The notes under the pieces: model-generated
The model's database searches: none
What the model saw: only the letters and a program-made list of their open reading frames with translations
Told to the model about the DNA's origin: nothing
Made by a program: the position numbers and the translations under genes
DNA from: Spirochaetia bacterium UBA6919
GTDB taxonomy: Bacteria; Spirochaetota; UBA6919
Assembly: GCA_002450905.1 (NCBI GenBank)
Contig: DKAT01000003.1
Location: 1-21,443 of the forward strand
Length of the DNA: 21,443 bases
Reading direction: 5' to 3'
Shown: piece after piece, positions 1 through 7,930 of the stretch
Layout of the letters: every line of letters starts with the position of its first letter
Position numbering within the stretch: the stretch's first letter is position 1

Positions 1-104
1 TAATTATGCAATGACTCTATTATTTTAATCTCTATTTAAATTAATGAAAATATTCATAATATCAAAGAAATAGAAATATTTTATTAAAAAAGTCTTCTGA
101 GGTG

Positions 105-133
105 TTGAATTGTTCGTAAATCTTTAATATTAT
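105..133 (+). promoter_or_regulatory. Candidate sigma-70-type promoter of proS
   Basis: TTGAAT (105-110) and TATTAT (128-133) are separated by 17 bases, which is the preferred spacing. Transcription would begin near 140 and leave a leader of about 25 bases before the TTG start of proS. In DNA this AT-rich such matches arise easily, so support is moderate. Bases 1-104 hold no recognisable gene or T-box leader. Confidence 0.4.
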
Positions 134-164
134 TTGGGATGATTATACGTATTGTGAGGTTTTC

Positions 165-1892
165 TTGCGACTTTCAAAATATCTTATCCCAACGCTGAAA
201 GAAGTCCCTAGTGATGCTCAAATTATTAGTCACCAATTAATGTTGCGTGCTGGATTAATAAGAAAGTCTTCCAGCGGATTATATTCTTATTTACCTCTTG
301 GGGTTCGTATTCTAAATAAGGTTATTCAGATTGTAAGAGAAGAAATGGATCGCTCTGGTGCTCTGGAAGTTATTACTCCAATTCTTGTTCCCAGGGATTT
401 TTTAGAGATCAGCGGTAGATACGAAATATTTGGTGAAAATATGCTCAGGACAATTGATCGCCATCAAAATGAATATGCTCTTGGACCTACTCATGAAGAG
501 GGGGTTACAAATCTTTTTAAGCATGAACTACAATCTTACAAGGATCTTCCGATTAATCTATACCAGATTCACTATAAATTTCGGGATGAAATTCGTCCAC
601 GGTATGGTGTTATAAGGACAAGAGAGTTTGTAATGAAAGATGCTTATTCCTTCCACATTGATGAACAATCCCTTGATGAAACATATAATATGATGAGTAG
701 TACATATAGAAAGATATTTAATCGGTGTGGTCTTGATACTGTACCTGTGAAAGCTGATTCTGGAGCTATGGGTGGCAGTGGTTCTGAAGAATTCATGGTT
801 CGAAGTGAAGTAGGGGAGGAAACCATTATTGAATGCAGTCAGTGTGGGTATGTTGCTAATGTAGAGAAGGCAGTGTGTTATGATAATTTTCGAAATAAAG
901 ATATTCCTGAGCAAGATCGGGAACTTATCGATACACCAAATGTAAAAACAATTGAAGAGGTATCAAAATTCTTAAATAAATCCCATATGGATTTTATCAA
1001 AACTCTTGTTTACCAATATGGTGAAAATTTTGTAATGGTACTTATCCGCGGGGATCTTGATGTTAATGAAGTCAAGCTGAATAATGCTTTAGGGGGCGTT
1101 GAAGTTGTGTTACCTGAGCAGGAAGAGATAATTCAGAAATTGTCATTACCCATAGGATTTCTTGGGCCTGTTGATCTCATTAAAGAAATAGAAATTATAG
1201 CTGATAATTCAATTAAAGATATAGTTAATGGTGTTTCTGGAGCTAATATTAAAGATAAACATTATATTAATATTAATATCAATAAGGATTTTATAGTTTC
1301 TCGCTTTGCTGATCTTAGAATAGTCAAAGAAGGAGATCAATGTATCGAGTGTAAATCTCCAATTAGATCATTTAAAGGGGTTGAAGTTGGACATATATTT
1401 AAATTAGGAGATAAATATACTAAGGCATTTAATGTAAATTATCTGGATGAACAAGGGAATTCTCAAATCCCGATTATGGGAACCTATGGTATCGGTGTAA
1501 CAAGGATACTTGCAGCAGTGATAGAGCATAGTCATGATAAGGATGGGATAATCTGGCCTCTTTCTATTGCACCCTATCAGGTTATTATAATCCCAATTAA
1601 TTGGAAAGATGATCAGCAAAGAACTGTAGCAAAAGAACTTTATAAAAATCTTAATGATAGAAATATTGAAGTATTATTGGATGACCGGGATCTGCGTCCT
1701 GGAGTAAAATTTAAAGATGCAGATTTGATTGGTATACCGATCAGAATAAATATTGGAGACAAATCATTAGCACAACAATCTGTGGAATTAAAATTACGAA
1801 AAGAAAGTGGTTTTAATCTTGTTCCAGTAAAAGATGTTGTTGATAGAATTCTTGGAGCAATATCAGAGCATTTAATTAAACTTCAATCATGA
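165..1892 (+). CDS. proS: Prolyl-tRNA synthetase, bacterial type with editing domain
   Basis: Charges tRNA-Pro with proline in the cytoplasm. The 575 residues match the usual length of bacterial ProRS that carries an inserted editing (INS) domain. Visible landmarks: class II motif 1 region at about 37-75, motif 2 at about 139-164 (FRDEIRPR, REFVMKDAYSFH), the INS domain between about 222 and 405 flanked by CSQC (224-227) and CIEC (393-396), motif 3 at 439-451 (GTYGIGVTRI), and the C-terminal anticodon-binding domain (DDRDLRPGVKFKDAD). The start is TTG: the N-terminus MRLSKYLIPTLKE aligns from residue 1 with typical ProRS (MRTSQYLLSTLKE in E. coli), and GAGG at 156-159 lies five bases upstream. 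The polyferredoxin gene follows after 41 bases and may be co-transcribed. Confidence 0.97.
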   Translation: MRLSKYLIPTLKEVPSDAQIISHQLMLRAGLIRKSSSGLYSYLPLGVRILNKVIQIVREEMDRSGALEVITPILVPRDFLEISGRYEIFGENMLRTIDRHQNEYALGPTHEEGVTNLFKHELQSYKDLPINLYQIHYKFRDEIRPRYGVIRTREFVMKDAYSFHIDEQSLDETYNMMSSTYRKIFNRCGLDTVPVKADSGAMGGSGSEEFMVRSEVGEETIIECSQCGYVANVEKAVCYDNFRNKDIPEQDRELIDTPNVKTIEEVSKFLNKSHMDFIKTLVYQYGENFVMVLIRGDLDVNEVKLNNALGGVEVVLPEQEEIIQKLSLPIGFLGPVDLIKEIEIIADNSIKDIVNGVSGANIKDKHYINININKDFIVSRFADLRIVKEGDQCIECKSPIRSFKGVEVGHIFKLGDKYTKAFNVNYLDEQGNSQIPIMGTYGIGVTRILAAVIEHSHDKDGIIWPLSIAPYQVIIIPINWKDDQQRTVAKELYKNLNDRNIEVLLDDRDLRPGVKFKDADLIGIPIRINIGDKSLAQQSVELKLRKESGFNLVPVKDVVDRILGAISEHLIKLQS

Positions 1893-1933
1893 TAATCCAA
1901 TATTCATATTATTTATAGCTAAGGAAATTTAAT

Positions 1934-4258
1934 ATGACTGAAGATAAATATATATTCCCAAAAGGGAAATGGATTGTTAATATACGTCGTTTAGTGCAAG
2001 GAACAGCGTTTTTTCTATTCTTCTTTCTGTTATTCAATACTCAAAAAACTAAAAATCTTGAAATACCTATTCTTATTTATGGATTTGTATTTCTCATTGT
2101 CTATCTAATTTATTTATTAGTCTTAACTTTGATAAAATATTACAGGGGAAAACATTTTAAAAATATTAACCTAAAAAAAATTATTATAGTAAGCCTAATT
2201 ACTGTATTGTTAGGTCTTGTTCTGAATTACTATCACCAGTTTAGTAAACCAGAAAGATTGAATTATATTAAAGATAATTCAAATACTATTACACAGGATA
2301 TTGCTGAATACAAGAATGCAAGAAAAAAATATGATCCTTTCAGGGAATACACAACGATCAAGACCCATATCTCTGAAAAAACTGACGCTAACGTTCAAAT
2401 TATACTCCCCCCACTTCTTATTTTACTGAATAATTTATTGTTAGTCATATCGTTTGCACTCCTAATATATTCCAACTTACTAAAATATAGAAAAATCAAT
2501 ACTGAAAAGATTAAACCATATCTGACCCTCTCAATTTGCTTTATCATATTTACTCTTATAACTACCATACTTCTGGACTTTGATTTTAAAACTATTCACA
2601 AGAACTATTCGGGTGATACTGGTTATATTCTTAACATTATACCAACTGATTTCACACATTATTATTACTATGTTAACATCCCTCAGAATGTTTTTTTAAA
2701 GTCTTCATCCTTACTGGGTTCTATGAGTTCTATTGCCTTGCAATCCTTTGCTATAAGTATAGGATTCATTTTATTTTTTCTTATCATATCTCTAATCTTT
2801 GGTAGAGTATTTTGTGGCTGGATATGTCCTTTTGGAACATTTCATCAGATAATATCATTCTTTAAAATGAAGTTCCAGAAATATTATGACCATGAGGTAT
2901 ACTTAAAGAAACAGAGAATCAAGTATATTATCTTTGCAATTATATTCGCATCAGCTATTTTTTCTATTAACTTCTCAGGATTTCTTGATCCAATATCCGT
3001 CGTAACCAAATCAGCAGCAATTTTCCTAGTTCCAGCTACACAATTGATAGTAACTAAATCTTATGACCAGGTACATCTTAAAGCTAAAGAAGAAATTAAA
3101 AATAACGGTGGTTTCTTCACCTTACTGGATAACTTGTATAGACCTGTGAAAGACTATCTGGAAGAATATGTTTTCTATTTCTCTGAACCACTTGAAGTAT
3201 CAGAAGGATATGTGCCTACCCACTATGCTTATTTCTTCGTTAATGCATTTATTTTATTACTGTTAATTGGATTAAATTTAAAATCAACGCGGTTTTGGTG
3301 CAGGGTAATATGCCCCCTTGGTGCAATGTTAGGGATTTTTGCAAATCGTTCTCTAATGAGGATTCAGGTTAATGATAATTGTACAGCCTGTGGTGATTGC
3401 GAGAAATTCTGTCAGGGAGCAGCAGATGTCAGTATTAAAAATGGTTTCAAGACCAGTGAATGTATGTATTGCTTTAACTGCATGAATATCTGTCCTCACA
3501 ATGCTTTGGATGTACAATGGACAACACCTGTACAACCACAATTGGCGATATTGTCGTTTAAAAATACTTTAAAGAAGGTTACTCCTCTTCCCCGTCAGAA
3601 ATTGGATTTATCAAAACGCACCTGGGCAGCATCATTTGGAGTTGGTATACTATCATATCTTGGATTCAGATCATCCCTATGGGAGAAAAGATCAAGTCCT
3701 TTAGCCATTCGCCCTCCTGGATCAGTCAAAGAAGAAGATTTCTTAAGAAAATGTATCAAATGCTCAGAGTGTATGAAGGTTTGTCCAAAGAACTTCTTGC
3801 ACCCGGCATTCCTAGAAACAGGAATTGAGGGTATGTTTACACCAATAGGAATAGGTAAATTGGGCTACTGTGAACACACATGCAATGCTTGTGGTCAGGT
3901 ATGTCCTACTCAAGCTATTCAAAAACTACCTCTATACAAAAAACAGGAGCTTAGAATTGGATTAGCGGTCATCCGAAAAGATAAATGTCTTACTTATGCA
4001 AGTCAAACTCCTTGTATTGTCTGTGAAGAACATTGCCCCACTTCACCTAAAGCTATCTGGACTGAGAAAGTCACCTTTAATAAGAAAATGGATGGGAAGA
4101 TACAGGAAATTACCATCGATCAAATCAGAGTGGAGCCTAAACACTGTATTGGATGTGCTATTTGCGAATATGTTTGTCCTGTGGTTGATGAACCAGCCAT
4201 CTATGTATCATCCATCCAGGAATCAAGATCAAAAGAAAATCAAATGCTACTGAGTTAA
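1934..4258 (+). CDS. Membrane polyferredoxin, NapH/NosR-like region fused to a NapG/MauM-like ferredoxin
   Basis: Probable membrane-bound electron carrier that passes electrons between a quinol or cytoplasmic donor and an extracytoplasmic acceptor; the partner is unknown. The 774 residues begin with hydrophobic helices (about 22-36, 43-68, 82-98, 158-180, 196-214, 265-290). The paired Cys-Pro motifs of NapH/NosR/CcoG proteins follow: CGWICP (294-299) and CRVICP (456-461). Next come two 4Fe-4S sites (Cys 483, 486, 489, 493 and 510, 513, 516, 520), a short hydrophobic stretch after KR (561-577), and a second ferredoxin part resembling NapG/MauM: PPGSVKEEDFLRKCIKC, with Cys 607-617, 646-657, 685-701 and 738-748. 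About six clusters are therefore possible. AAGGA at 1921-1925 is eight bases from the ATG. No napA, nosZ or mauA lies nearby, so the substrate cannot be named. Confidence 0.85.
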   Translation: MTEDKYIFPKGKWIVNIRRLVQGTAFFLFFFLLFNTQKTKNLEIPILIYGFVFLIVYLIYLLVLTLIKYYRGKHFKNINLKKIIIVSLITVLLGLVLNYYHQFSKPERLNYIKDNSNTITQDIAEYKNARKKYDPFREYTTIKTHISEKTDANVQIILPPLLILLNNLLLVISFALLIYSNLLKYRKINTEKIKPYLTLSICFIIFTLITTILLDFDFKTIHKNYSGDTGYILNIIPTDFTHYYYYVNIPQNVFLKSSSLLGSMSSIALQSFAISIGFILFFLIISLIFGRVFCGWICPFGTFHQIISFFKMKFQKYYDHEVYLKKQRIKYIIFAIIFASAIFSINFSGFLDPISVVTKSAAIFLVPATQLIVTKSYDQVHLKAKEEIKNNGGFFTLLDNLYRPVKDYLEEYVFYFSEPLEVSEGYVPTHYAYFFVNAFILLLLIGLNLKSTRFWCRVICPLGAMLGIFANRSLMRIQVNDNCTACGDCEKFCQGAADVSIKNGFKTSECMYCFNCMNICPHNALDVQWTTPVQPQLAILSFKNTLKKVTPLPRQKLDLSKRTWAASFGVGILSYLGFRSSLWEKRSSPLAIRPPGSVKEEDFLRKCIKCSECMKVCPKNFLHPAFLETGIEGMFTPIGIGKLGYCEHTCNACGQVCPTQAIQKLPLYKKQELRIGLAVIRKDKCLTYASQTPCIVCEEHCPTSPKAIWTEKVTFNKKMDGKIQEITIDQIRVEPKHCIGCAICEYVCPVVDEPAIYVSSIQESRSKENQMLLS

Positions 4259-4366
4259 TTATTATTACATGTTTTGTAAAATTGACGATACTTAACTAAA
4301 AAAAATGGTTTATTAAAAAATAGTTTAATTTATAACTGAAAAATAAATAATCATACTATATTTCAT

Positions 4367-4417
4367 GACAATATAATTAGATTTAATTACTAATTATTGT
4401 CTTAAGATAATTTTTTT
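4367..4417 (+). terminator. Weak AT-rich hairpin with T-run, possible terminator
   Basis: An imperfect inverted repeat (4367-4380 with 4390-4401, two-base bulge, nine-base loop) is followed by seven T at 4411-4417, about ten bases further on. It lies between the polyferredoxin gene and the next gene. The stem is nearly all A/T and the T-run is not adjacent, so it may be compositional chance. Confidence 0.25.
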
Positions 4418-4428
4418 ATAATTAATAC

Positions 4429-4457
4429 TTGAAATTTTCTTAACTTGAATATATATT
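4429..4457 (+). promoter_or_regulatory. Candidate promoter of the CBM48-like protein gene
   Basis: TTGAAA (4429-4434) and TATATT (4452-4457) are separated by 17 bases, about 40 bases before the ATG at 4497. Together with the 226-base gap after the previous gene, this suggests a separate transcription unit. AT-rich background limits confidence. Confidence 0.35.
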
Positions 4458-4496
4458 TCTTGGTTATAATCAGCATATAAATTATTGGAGAAGTTC

Positions 4497-6731
4497 ATGA
4501 AAAGGATTATTATATTTCTTATAGCTATATTTAGTTTTATAACAATTAATTTCAACAAATCATATACATCGCCTCAATCCAAAGACATTTTAAAAGGACG
4601 TGTGGTATCCATTGATAAAAAAGAAAATTTCATTTGGGTTCAAACGAATCTTGCTCAAAACATTCAGACTGGAAAAGTTCTTTATATCCACAATGAAAAT
4701 GGCACTCCTAAAATTATTCTCAAAGTCACAGCAATTCAACCCAATCATTTAAAAACAGTCATCATTGATGGTAAGTTATCAGATATTAAATTGGGAAATA
4801 GTGTTAATGATGTATTCAATTGGGATAGTTACAATTATTCTGTTGCAGTCACTTATAAAATTGGTTCAAGACTTATTACTGTTGAAGATAATCTCGTCAT
4901 TGACAATATGATTGCCATAACATCAAAATTTGGTACCAAGAGCACCCAAATCAATGGTCAAGATATTACTACTATGGATATGGTTTATAAATATGGAAAG
5001 GTTCGTATTAAAAAAATAAATCTCAAAGAGGGGAGATCAATTAGTGCTGAAACGACATCTATCTCGACAATTTCAAAATTTGATGATCGTAAAATACATG
5101 TAAAACTTCCAGGAGTTGGGCCTCTTGAAGCATCTGCTGAAAATATACATAAAATTAAAATTATCAAAAAAATAAATGGTGCAAAACGAATATTAAGACT
5201 CCCTTACAACACCAGCCAAAAGATTTCTCTTTCAAAAGATAAAAAATCTTATATGGTTAACTTTGTCTTTTTTAATTATGAATTAGGAAAATACGCCATT
5301 GAAAATATGATCAGCCAAGAGAATGATAAAGAGAAATTAAAAGATTTGATAGATAATCTTAAAATGTATCATTCCTCAAAAATTAAGAGTATAGGAATAG
5401 CTGGTTCATTTAATAATTGGGATGCATCCAAAAATCCCTTACATAAGAATAAATTTGGTATCTATGAAACTGTTATTACCCTCCCCAAAGGATCACACCA
5501 GTATTATTTTGTAATCAATTATAAAGGGACTAAAGAAATTCCTCTAAAAATCCTGGACCCTTATTCAAATCGTGTTATAGATATAAATCAAACATCTAAA
5601 GAAAATATTAAAGAAAGTGACGACAAAGAAGATTCTGTAGAAAAAGAAGACAAAGAAGATTCTACAAAAGAAGGAGAGGATGATAAGGAAGCTGACAAAG
5701 ATGATTCTAAGGAAGACGAAGATAAAGAAGATTCTGATGTCAAAAAGAGCAATCCAGGACAAGAAGAAGACAAATCTGGGGACGATAAAGAAGATGATGA
5801 AAAAGAAAATGATGAAAAAAGTTCTGGAAATAAAGAGGATTCTAATAAAGAAGAGAATAATAAATCGGATAGTACATCAAAGAAAGGTATTAATGGTAAG
5901 GCATCCCTCATTGAATTACCTAGTATTCAATTTGGCGATACTAAATCTTTAATAGATGAGAATAAAAAGAAACTTCCATTTGATCCAGATGCTTTGAAAG
6001 TTGAAGAATCAAAAGTAAAATCAAGTGTTACAACAGGTAAGAGTGTCATTGTTGATGGTGTTCGTTATTATAAGGTAAAGTTTTATTTTGATCAATTGTA
6101 TAGAGTACGAATCGAAATGAAAAAAATGATCAATGCTGAAGTTTCAAAAGAGCAACCAAATAATAATTTGATAGCAAATTATAAAAGAATTCTAAAAACT
6201 TATAGTGAGGCAAAGGTTAAAAAAGTCTCTGTAGTAGGGACATTTAATAATTGGAAGGCAAATGAATACCCTTTGAAAAAAGATTTAAATGGAATATGGT
6301 CCGGTGAACACTATATTAAAGAGGGAAAACACTTTTATAAATTTGCAATTGATATGAAAATTACAGGCCAAAAAGAAATTCAGGTTATTGATCTTAAAAC
6401 AACTTTTTATGAATCTCCAGAAGGTGAAAAATTATCAGTTATGTATATAGGGGTTTCTCCTGAAAAGAAAGAAGAAGAAATTAATAAAAAATCAGATAAA
6501 ATAGCAGAAGATGTAAAAAAGCCTGAGAAAAAGGATGATGATGAGAAGGATGAAGAAGATAAAGATGATGATAAAAAAACTAATACAAAAGGTTTAGATA
6601 AAGAGGAGAAAGAAGATGATGAGAATGAAAAGGAAGATTCAGACACAAGCAATGAAAGTGCGAAAATTGATGTAAATAAACATAACACTTCACCTAACGC
6701 ATCGAATGGAATGAATGAATTAATTAAGTGA
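4497..6731 (+). CDS. Exported protein with two CBM48-like (AMPK glycogen-binding type) domains and acidic K/E/D/S tracts
   Basis: Not a recognised named protein. The start chosen is ATG 4497, with GGAG (4487-4490) six bases upstream, rather than the in-frame TTG at 4485 that contains this ribosome site; this gives 744 residues. Residues 1-24 form a signal peptide (KR, hydrophobic stretch, polar end), so export is likely. Residues 25-245 are predicted beta-rich and of unknown family. Two related units follow, about 249-364 and 521-656, each with the CBM48 core GSFNNWD (303-309) or GTFNNWK (581-587) and a later strand KGSHQYYF or EGKHFYKF. CBM48/AMPK-type domains bind alpha-glucans or act as beta-sandwich interaction modules. 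A tract of about 100 residues rich in Lys, Glu, Asp and Ser lies between the units, and a similar tail ends the protein. No catalytic domain is visible. Its neighbour downstream is convergent, so no operon partner is evident. Confidence 0.8.
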   Translation: MKRIIIFLIAIFSFITINFNKSYTSPQSKDILKGRVVSIDKKENFIWVQTNLAQNIQTGKVLYIHNENGTPKIILKVTAIQPNHLKTVIIDGKLSDIKLGNSVNDVFNWDSYNYSVAVTYKIGSRLITVEDNLVIDNMIAITSKFGTKSTQINGQDITTMDMVYKYGKVRIKKINLKEGRSISAETTSISTISKFDDRKIHVKLPGVGPLEASAENIHKIKIIKKINGAKRILRLPYNTSQKISLSKDKKSYMVNFVFFNYELGKYAIENMISQENDKEKLKDLIDNLKMYHSSKIKSIGIAGSFNNWDASKNPLHKNKFGIYETVITLPKGSHQYYFVINYKGTKEIPLKILDPYSNRVIDINQTSKENIKESDDKEDSVEKEDKEDSTKEGEDDKEADKDDSKEDEDKEDSDVKKSNPGQEEDKSGDDKEDDEKENDEKSSGNKEDSNKEENNKSDSTSKKGINGKASLIELPSIQFGDTKSLIDENKKKLPFDPDALKVEESKVKSSVTTGKSVIVDGVRYYKVKFYFDQLYRVRIEMKKMINAEVSKEQPNNNLIANYKRILKTYSEAKVKKVSVVGTFNNWKANEYPLKKDLNGIWSGEHYIKEGKHFYKFAIDMKITGQKEIQVIDLKTTFYESPEGEKLSVMYIGVSPEKKEEEINKKSDKIAEDVKKPEKKDDDEKDEEDKDDDKKTNTKGLDKEEKEDDENEKEDSDTSNESAKIDVNKHNTSPNASNGMNELIK
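5241..5590 (+). repeat. Internal duplication, unit 1 of the CBM48-like module
   Basis: Encodes residues about 249-364: strand KSYMVNFVFF, a charged helical segment (ENMISQENDKEKLKDLIDN), strand KIKSIGIAG, FNNW and the closing strands. It resembles the unit at 6057-6465 in the same order, indicating an ancient domain duplication rather than a recent DNA repeat. Confidence 0.65.
5593..5880 (+). repeat. Low-complexity acidic tract with imperfect KEDS repeats
   Basis: The DNA is a purine-rich repeat. GACAAAGAAGATTCT occurs at 5622-5636 and 5649-5663, with the one-base variant GATAAAGAAGATTCT at 5721-5735. The encoded segment is almost entirely Lys, Glu, Asp, Ser and Asn, so it should be a disordered, highly charged linker between the two CBM48-like units. 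Apparent open frames on the opposite strand here are compositional shadows. Confidence 0.75.
6057..6465 (+). repeat. Internal duplication, unit 2 of the CBM48-like module
   Basis: Encodes residues about 521-656: strand VRYYKVKFYF, a helical segment (RIEMKKMINAEVSKE), strand KVKKVSVVG, then FNNW, GEHYIKEGKHFYKFAI and EIQVIDLKT. It is the partner of the unit at 5241-5590 and keeps the same insertion between the first two core strands. Confidence 0.65.
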
Positions 6732-6759
6732 AGATTACTCTATATTTTATAATATGTTG

Positions 6760-7692
6760 TTATTTTGCTTGAGTCATAAATTCAAGTACACCTAACATAC
6801 CCTTAGATTTCTCAATTACTTGTATTTTTTTTAAGCCAAAACCATCGATGTATTCTCTTGATTCAATTGTCTTGATTTCATCATGATACCCAAGTAAATA
6901 AAGCATTTTAATCGCTGTCCATTTTGAAAATCCTTCCCATAAAATACGTCCAATTTGTTTTGAACAATTCTGCAATTGCCAACATCGAGCATATTCATAA
7001 GTCATGGTAGATATAAATGAACTTAATTTTAAGCCATTTATTATAGATATTTTAAAAACATTTCCTTCCCGTTTTGTAAATCCGAAAATATTTTCTAATT
7101 GTTCACTGTTATAATTTTTATATGGATTTAAAGGGCTATTTTCTATAATTGAAAATAACTCCTTTTTTGACACAAATTTCAGTATAATATTTTTAACTTG
7201 CTGAATATTCATTTTTTGATGTAGAATTCTAGATATATTTAAAAGTACAGTCTTGGCGATATCCTCTGATAAAACAGAACTAGATTGACAGTTATCACAT
7301 AAAATAATATCATGATCTACAACAAGCAATTTATCATTTGTATAAGCAGGAAAATGACACCGGGTACACTTATTTTTAGAATTATAACAGCTAATACAAA
7401 AAAAGCCCTGTTGTCCGTGAATTACTTTTGAATCTTCTTTTCTTGATAATTCCCTGCTACAACTCCGGCAACTATATTTTAGAGAATAACAATCAGAACA
7501 TACTTTCATATCATGTACTAAAAATATCTCTTGTGTAGGGAGCAAACAAACCTGGCATCGATGATTTTTCTTATAACAACTTTCACAAATTACTATTTCA
7601 TATTGATCTATACGATAATATTTCTTTCTGATTTCACTTAAACAATAACTACATTTCATTTTCTTATTATTTATATCCAAACCGATAATCAT
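6760..7692 (-). CDS. Multi-zinc-ribbon (LIM-like) protein with degenerate DA1-like peptidase region
   Basis: Cytoplasmic protein of 310 residues without signal peptide; function not established. Residues 14-135 hold eight CxxC pairs (Cys 14/17, 36/39, 46/49, 65/68, 75/78, 99/102, 109/112, 132/135) with a constant six-residue gap between alternate pairs, fitting about four zinc-binding ribbons. Residues 215-270 resemble the DA1 peptidase family, in which plant members also place LIM domains before a gluzincin-type peptidase. Where active DA1 proteins have HExxH, this one has YEYAR (232-236). The following Trp and the downstream EG (253-254) sit at the spacing I recall for DA1, so both zinc-binding His are missing and proteolysis is unlikely. 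AGGAGAGG lies nine bases before the ATG. It converges on the CBM48-like gene (28-base gap) and diverges from ptsP. The zinc ribbons are secure; the DA1 link is an inference. Confidence 0.75.
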   Translation of the reverse strand: MIIGLDINNKKMKCSYCLSEIRKKYYRIDQYEIVICESCYKKNHRCQVCLLPTQEIFLVHDMKVCSDCYSLKYSCRSCSRELSRKEDSKVIHGQQGFFCISCYNSKNKCTRCHFPAYTNDKLLVVDHDIILCDNCQSSSVLSEDIAKTVLLNISRILHQKMNIQQVKNIILKFVSKKELFSIIENSPLNPYKNYNSEQLENIFGFTKREGNVFKISIINGLKLSSFISTMTYEYARCWQLQNCSKQIGRILWEGFSKWTAIKMLYLLGYHDEIKTIESREYIDGFGLKKIQVIEKSKGMLGVLEFMTQAK

Positions 7693-7713
7693 TTATCTTA
7701 ACCTCTCCTTAGA

Positions 7714-7757
7714 ATAATAAATCATTAAAACAGATTTGTTAATATACAATAATCTGT
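7714..7757 (-). promoter_or_regulatory. Candidate promoter of the zinc-ribbon gene with overlapping dyad
   Basis: On the minus strand TTAACA (7737-7742) and TATTAT (7714-7719) are 17 bases apart, each one base from consensus. A perfect 7-base inverted repeat, ACAGATT (7730-7736) and AATCTGT (7751-7757), brackets the -35 element with a 14-base spacer, so its half-sites are about two helical turns apart. This is the geometry of a dimeric regulator site. A caveat is that the start point (near 7707) would fall inside the ribosome-binding site, leaving only GAGAGG in a leader of about 15 bases. Confidence 0.3.
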
Positions 7758-7930
7758 AAATCGGTTTAAATAAAATAAGTCCTAGTCAAAAAATTAAAAA
7801 ACATTGATTTTTATAAAGTCTTTAATTAATTTTTAATAATAAGTATTTATATTTATTTAAAAAAATAATATTTGAAAATCTAAAATAATTCAAAATACAT
7901 CATAAGTATAATAATTTCTGCTATAAATGT

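Noticed and set aside
47..82. Inverted repeat AAAATATT / AATATTTT before proS
   Set aside because: Eight A/T pairs are expected by chance in DNA of this composition, and nothing else supports a function.
1..164. T-box or other riboswitch leader upstream of proS
   Set aside because: No T-box sequence, antiterminator or terminator hairpin is visible; the region is simply AT-rich with a plausible promoter.
3996..4253. Second open frame within the end of the polyferredoxin gene
   Set aside because: It is a shifted-frame shadow of the Cys-rich coding sequence, which is intact in its own frame.
4485..4496. TTG at 4485 as the start of the CBM48-like gene
   Set aside because: The TTG lies within the ribosome-binding site of ATG 4497, and starting at the ATG gives a standard signal peptide.
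5565..5911. Long open frames on the minus strand across the acidic tract
   Set aside because: They are Ser/Leu/Phe-rich reflections of the GAA/GAT/AAA repeat on the coding strand, with no ribosome site.
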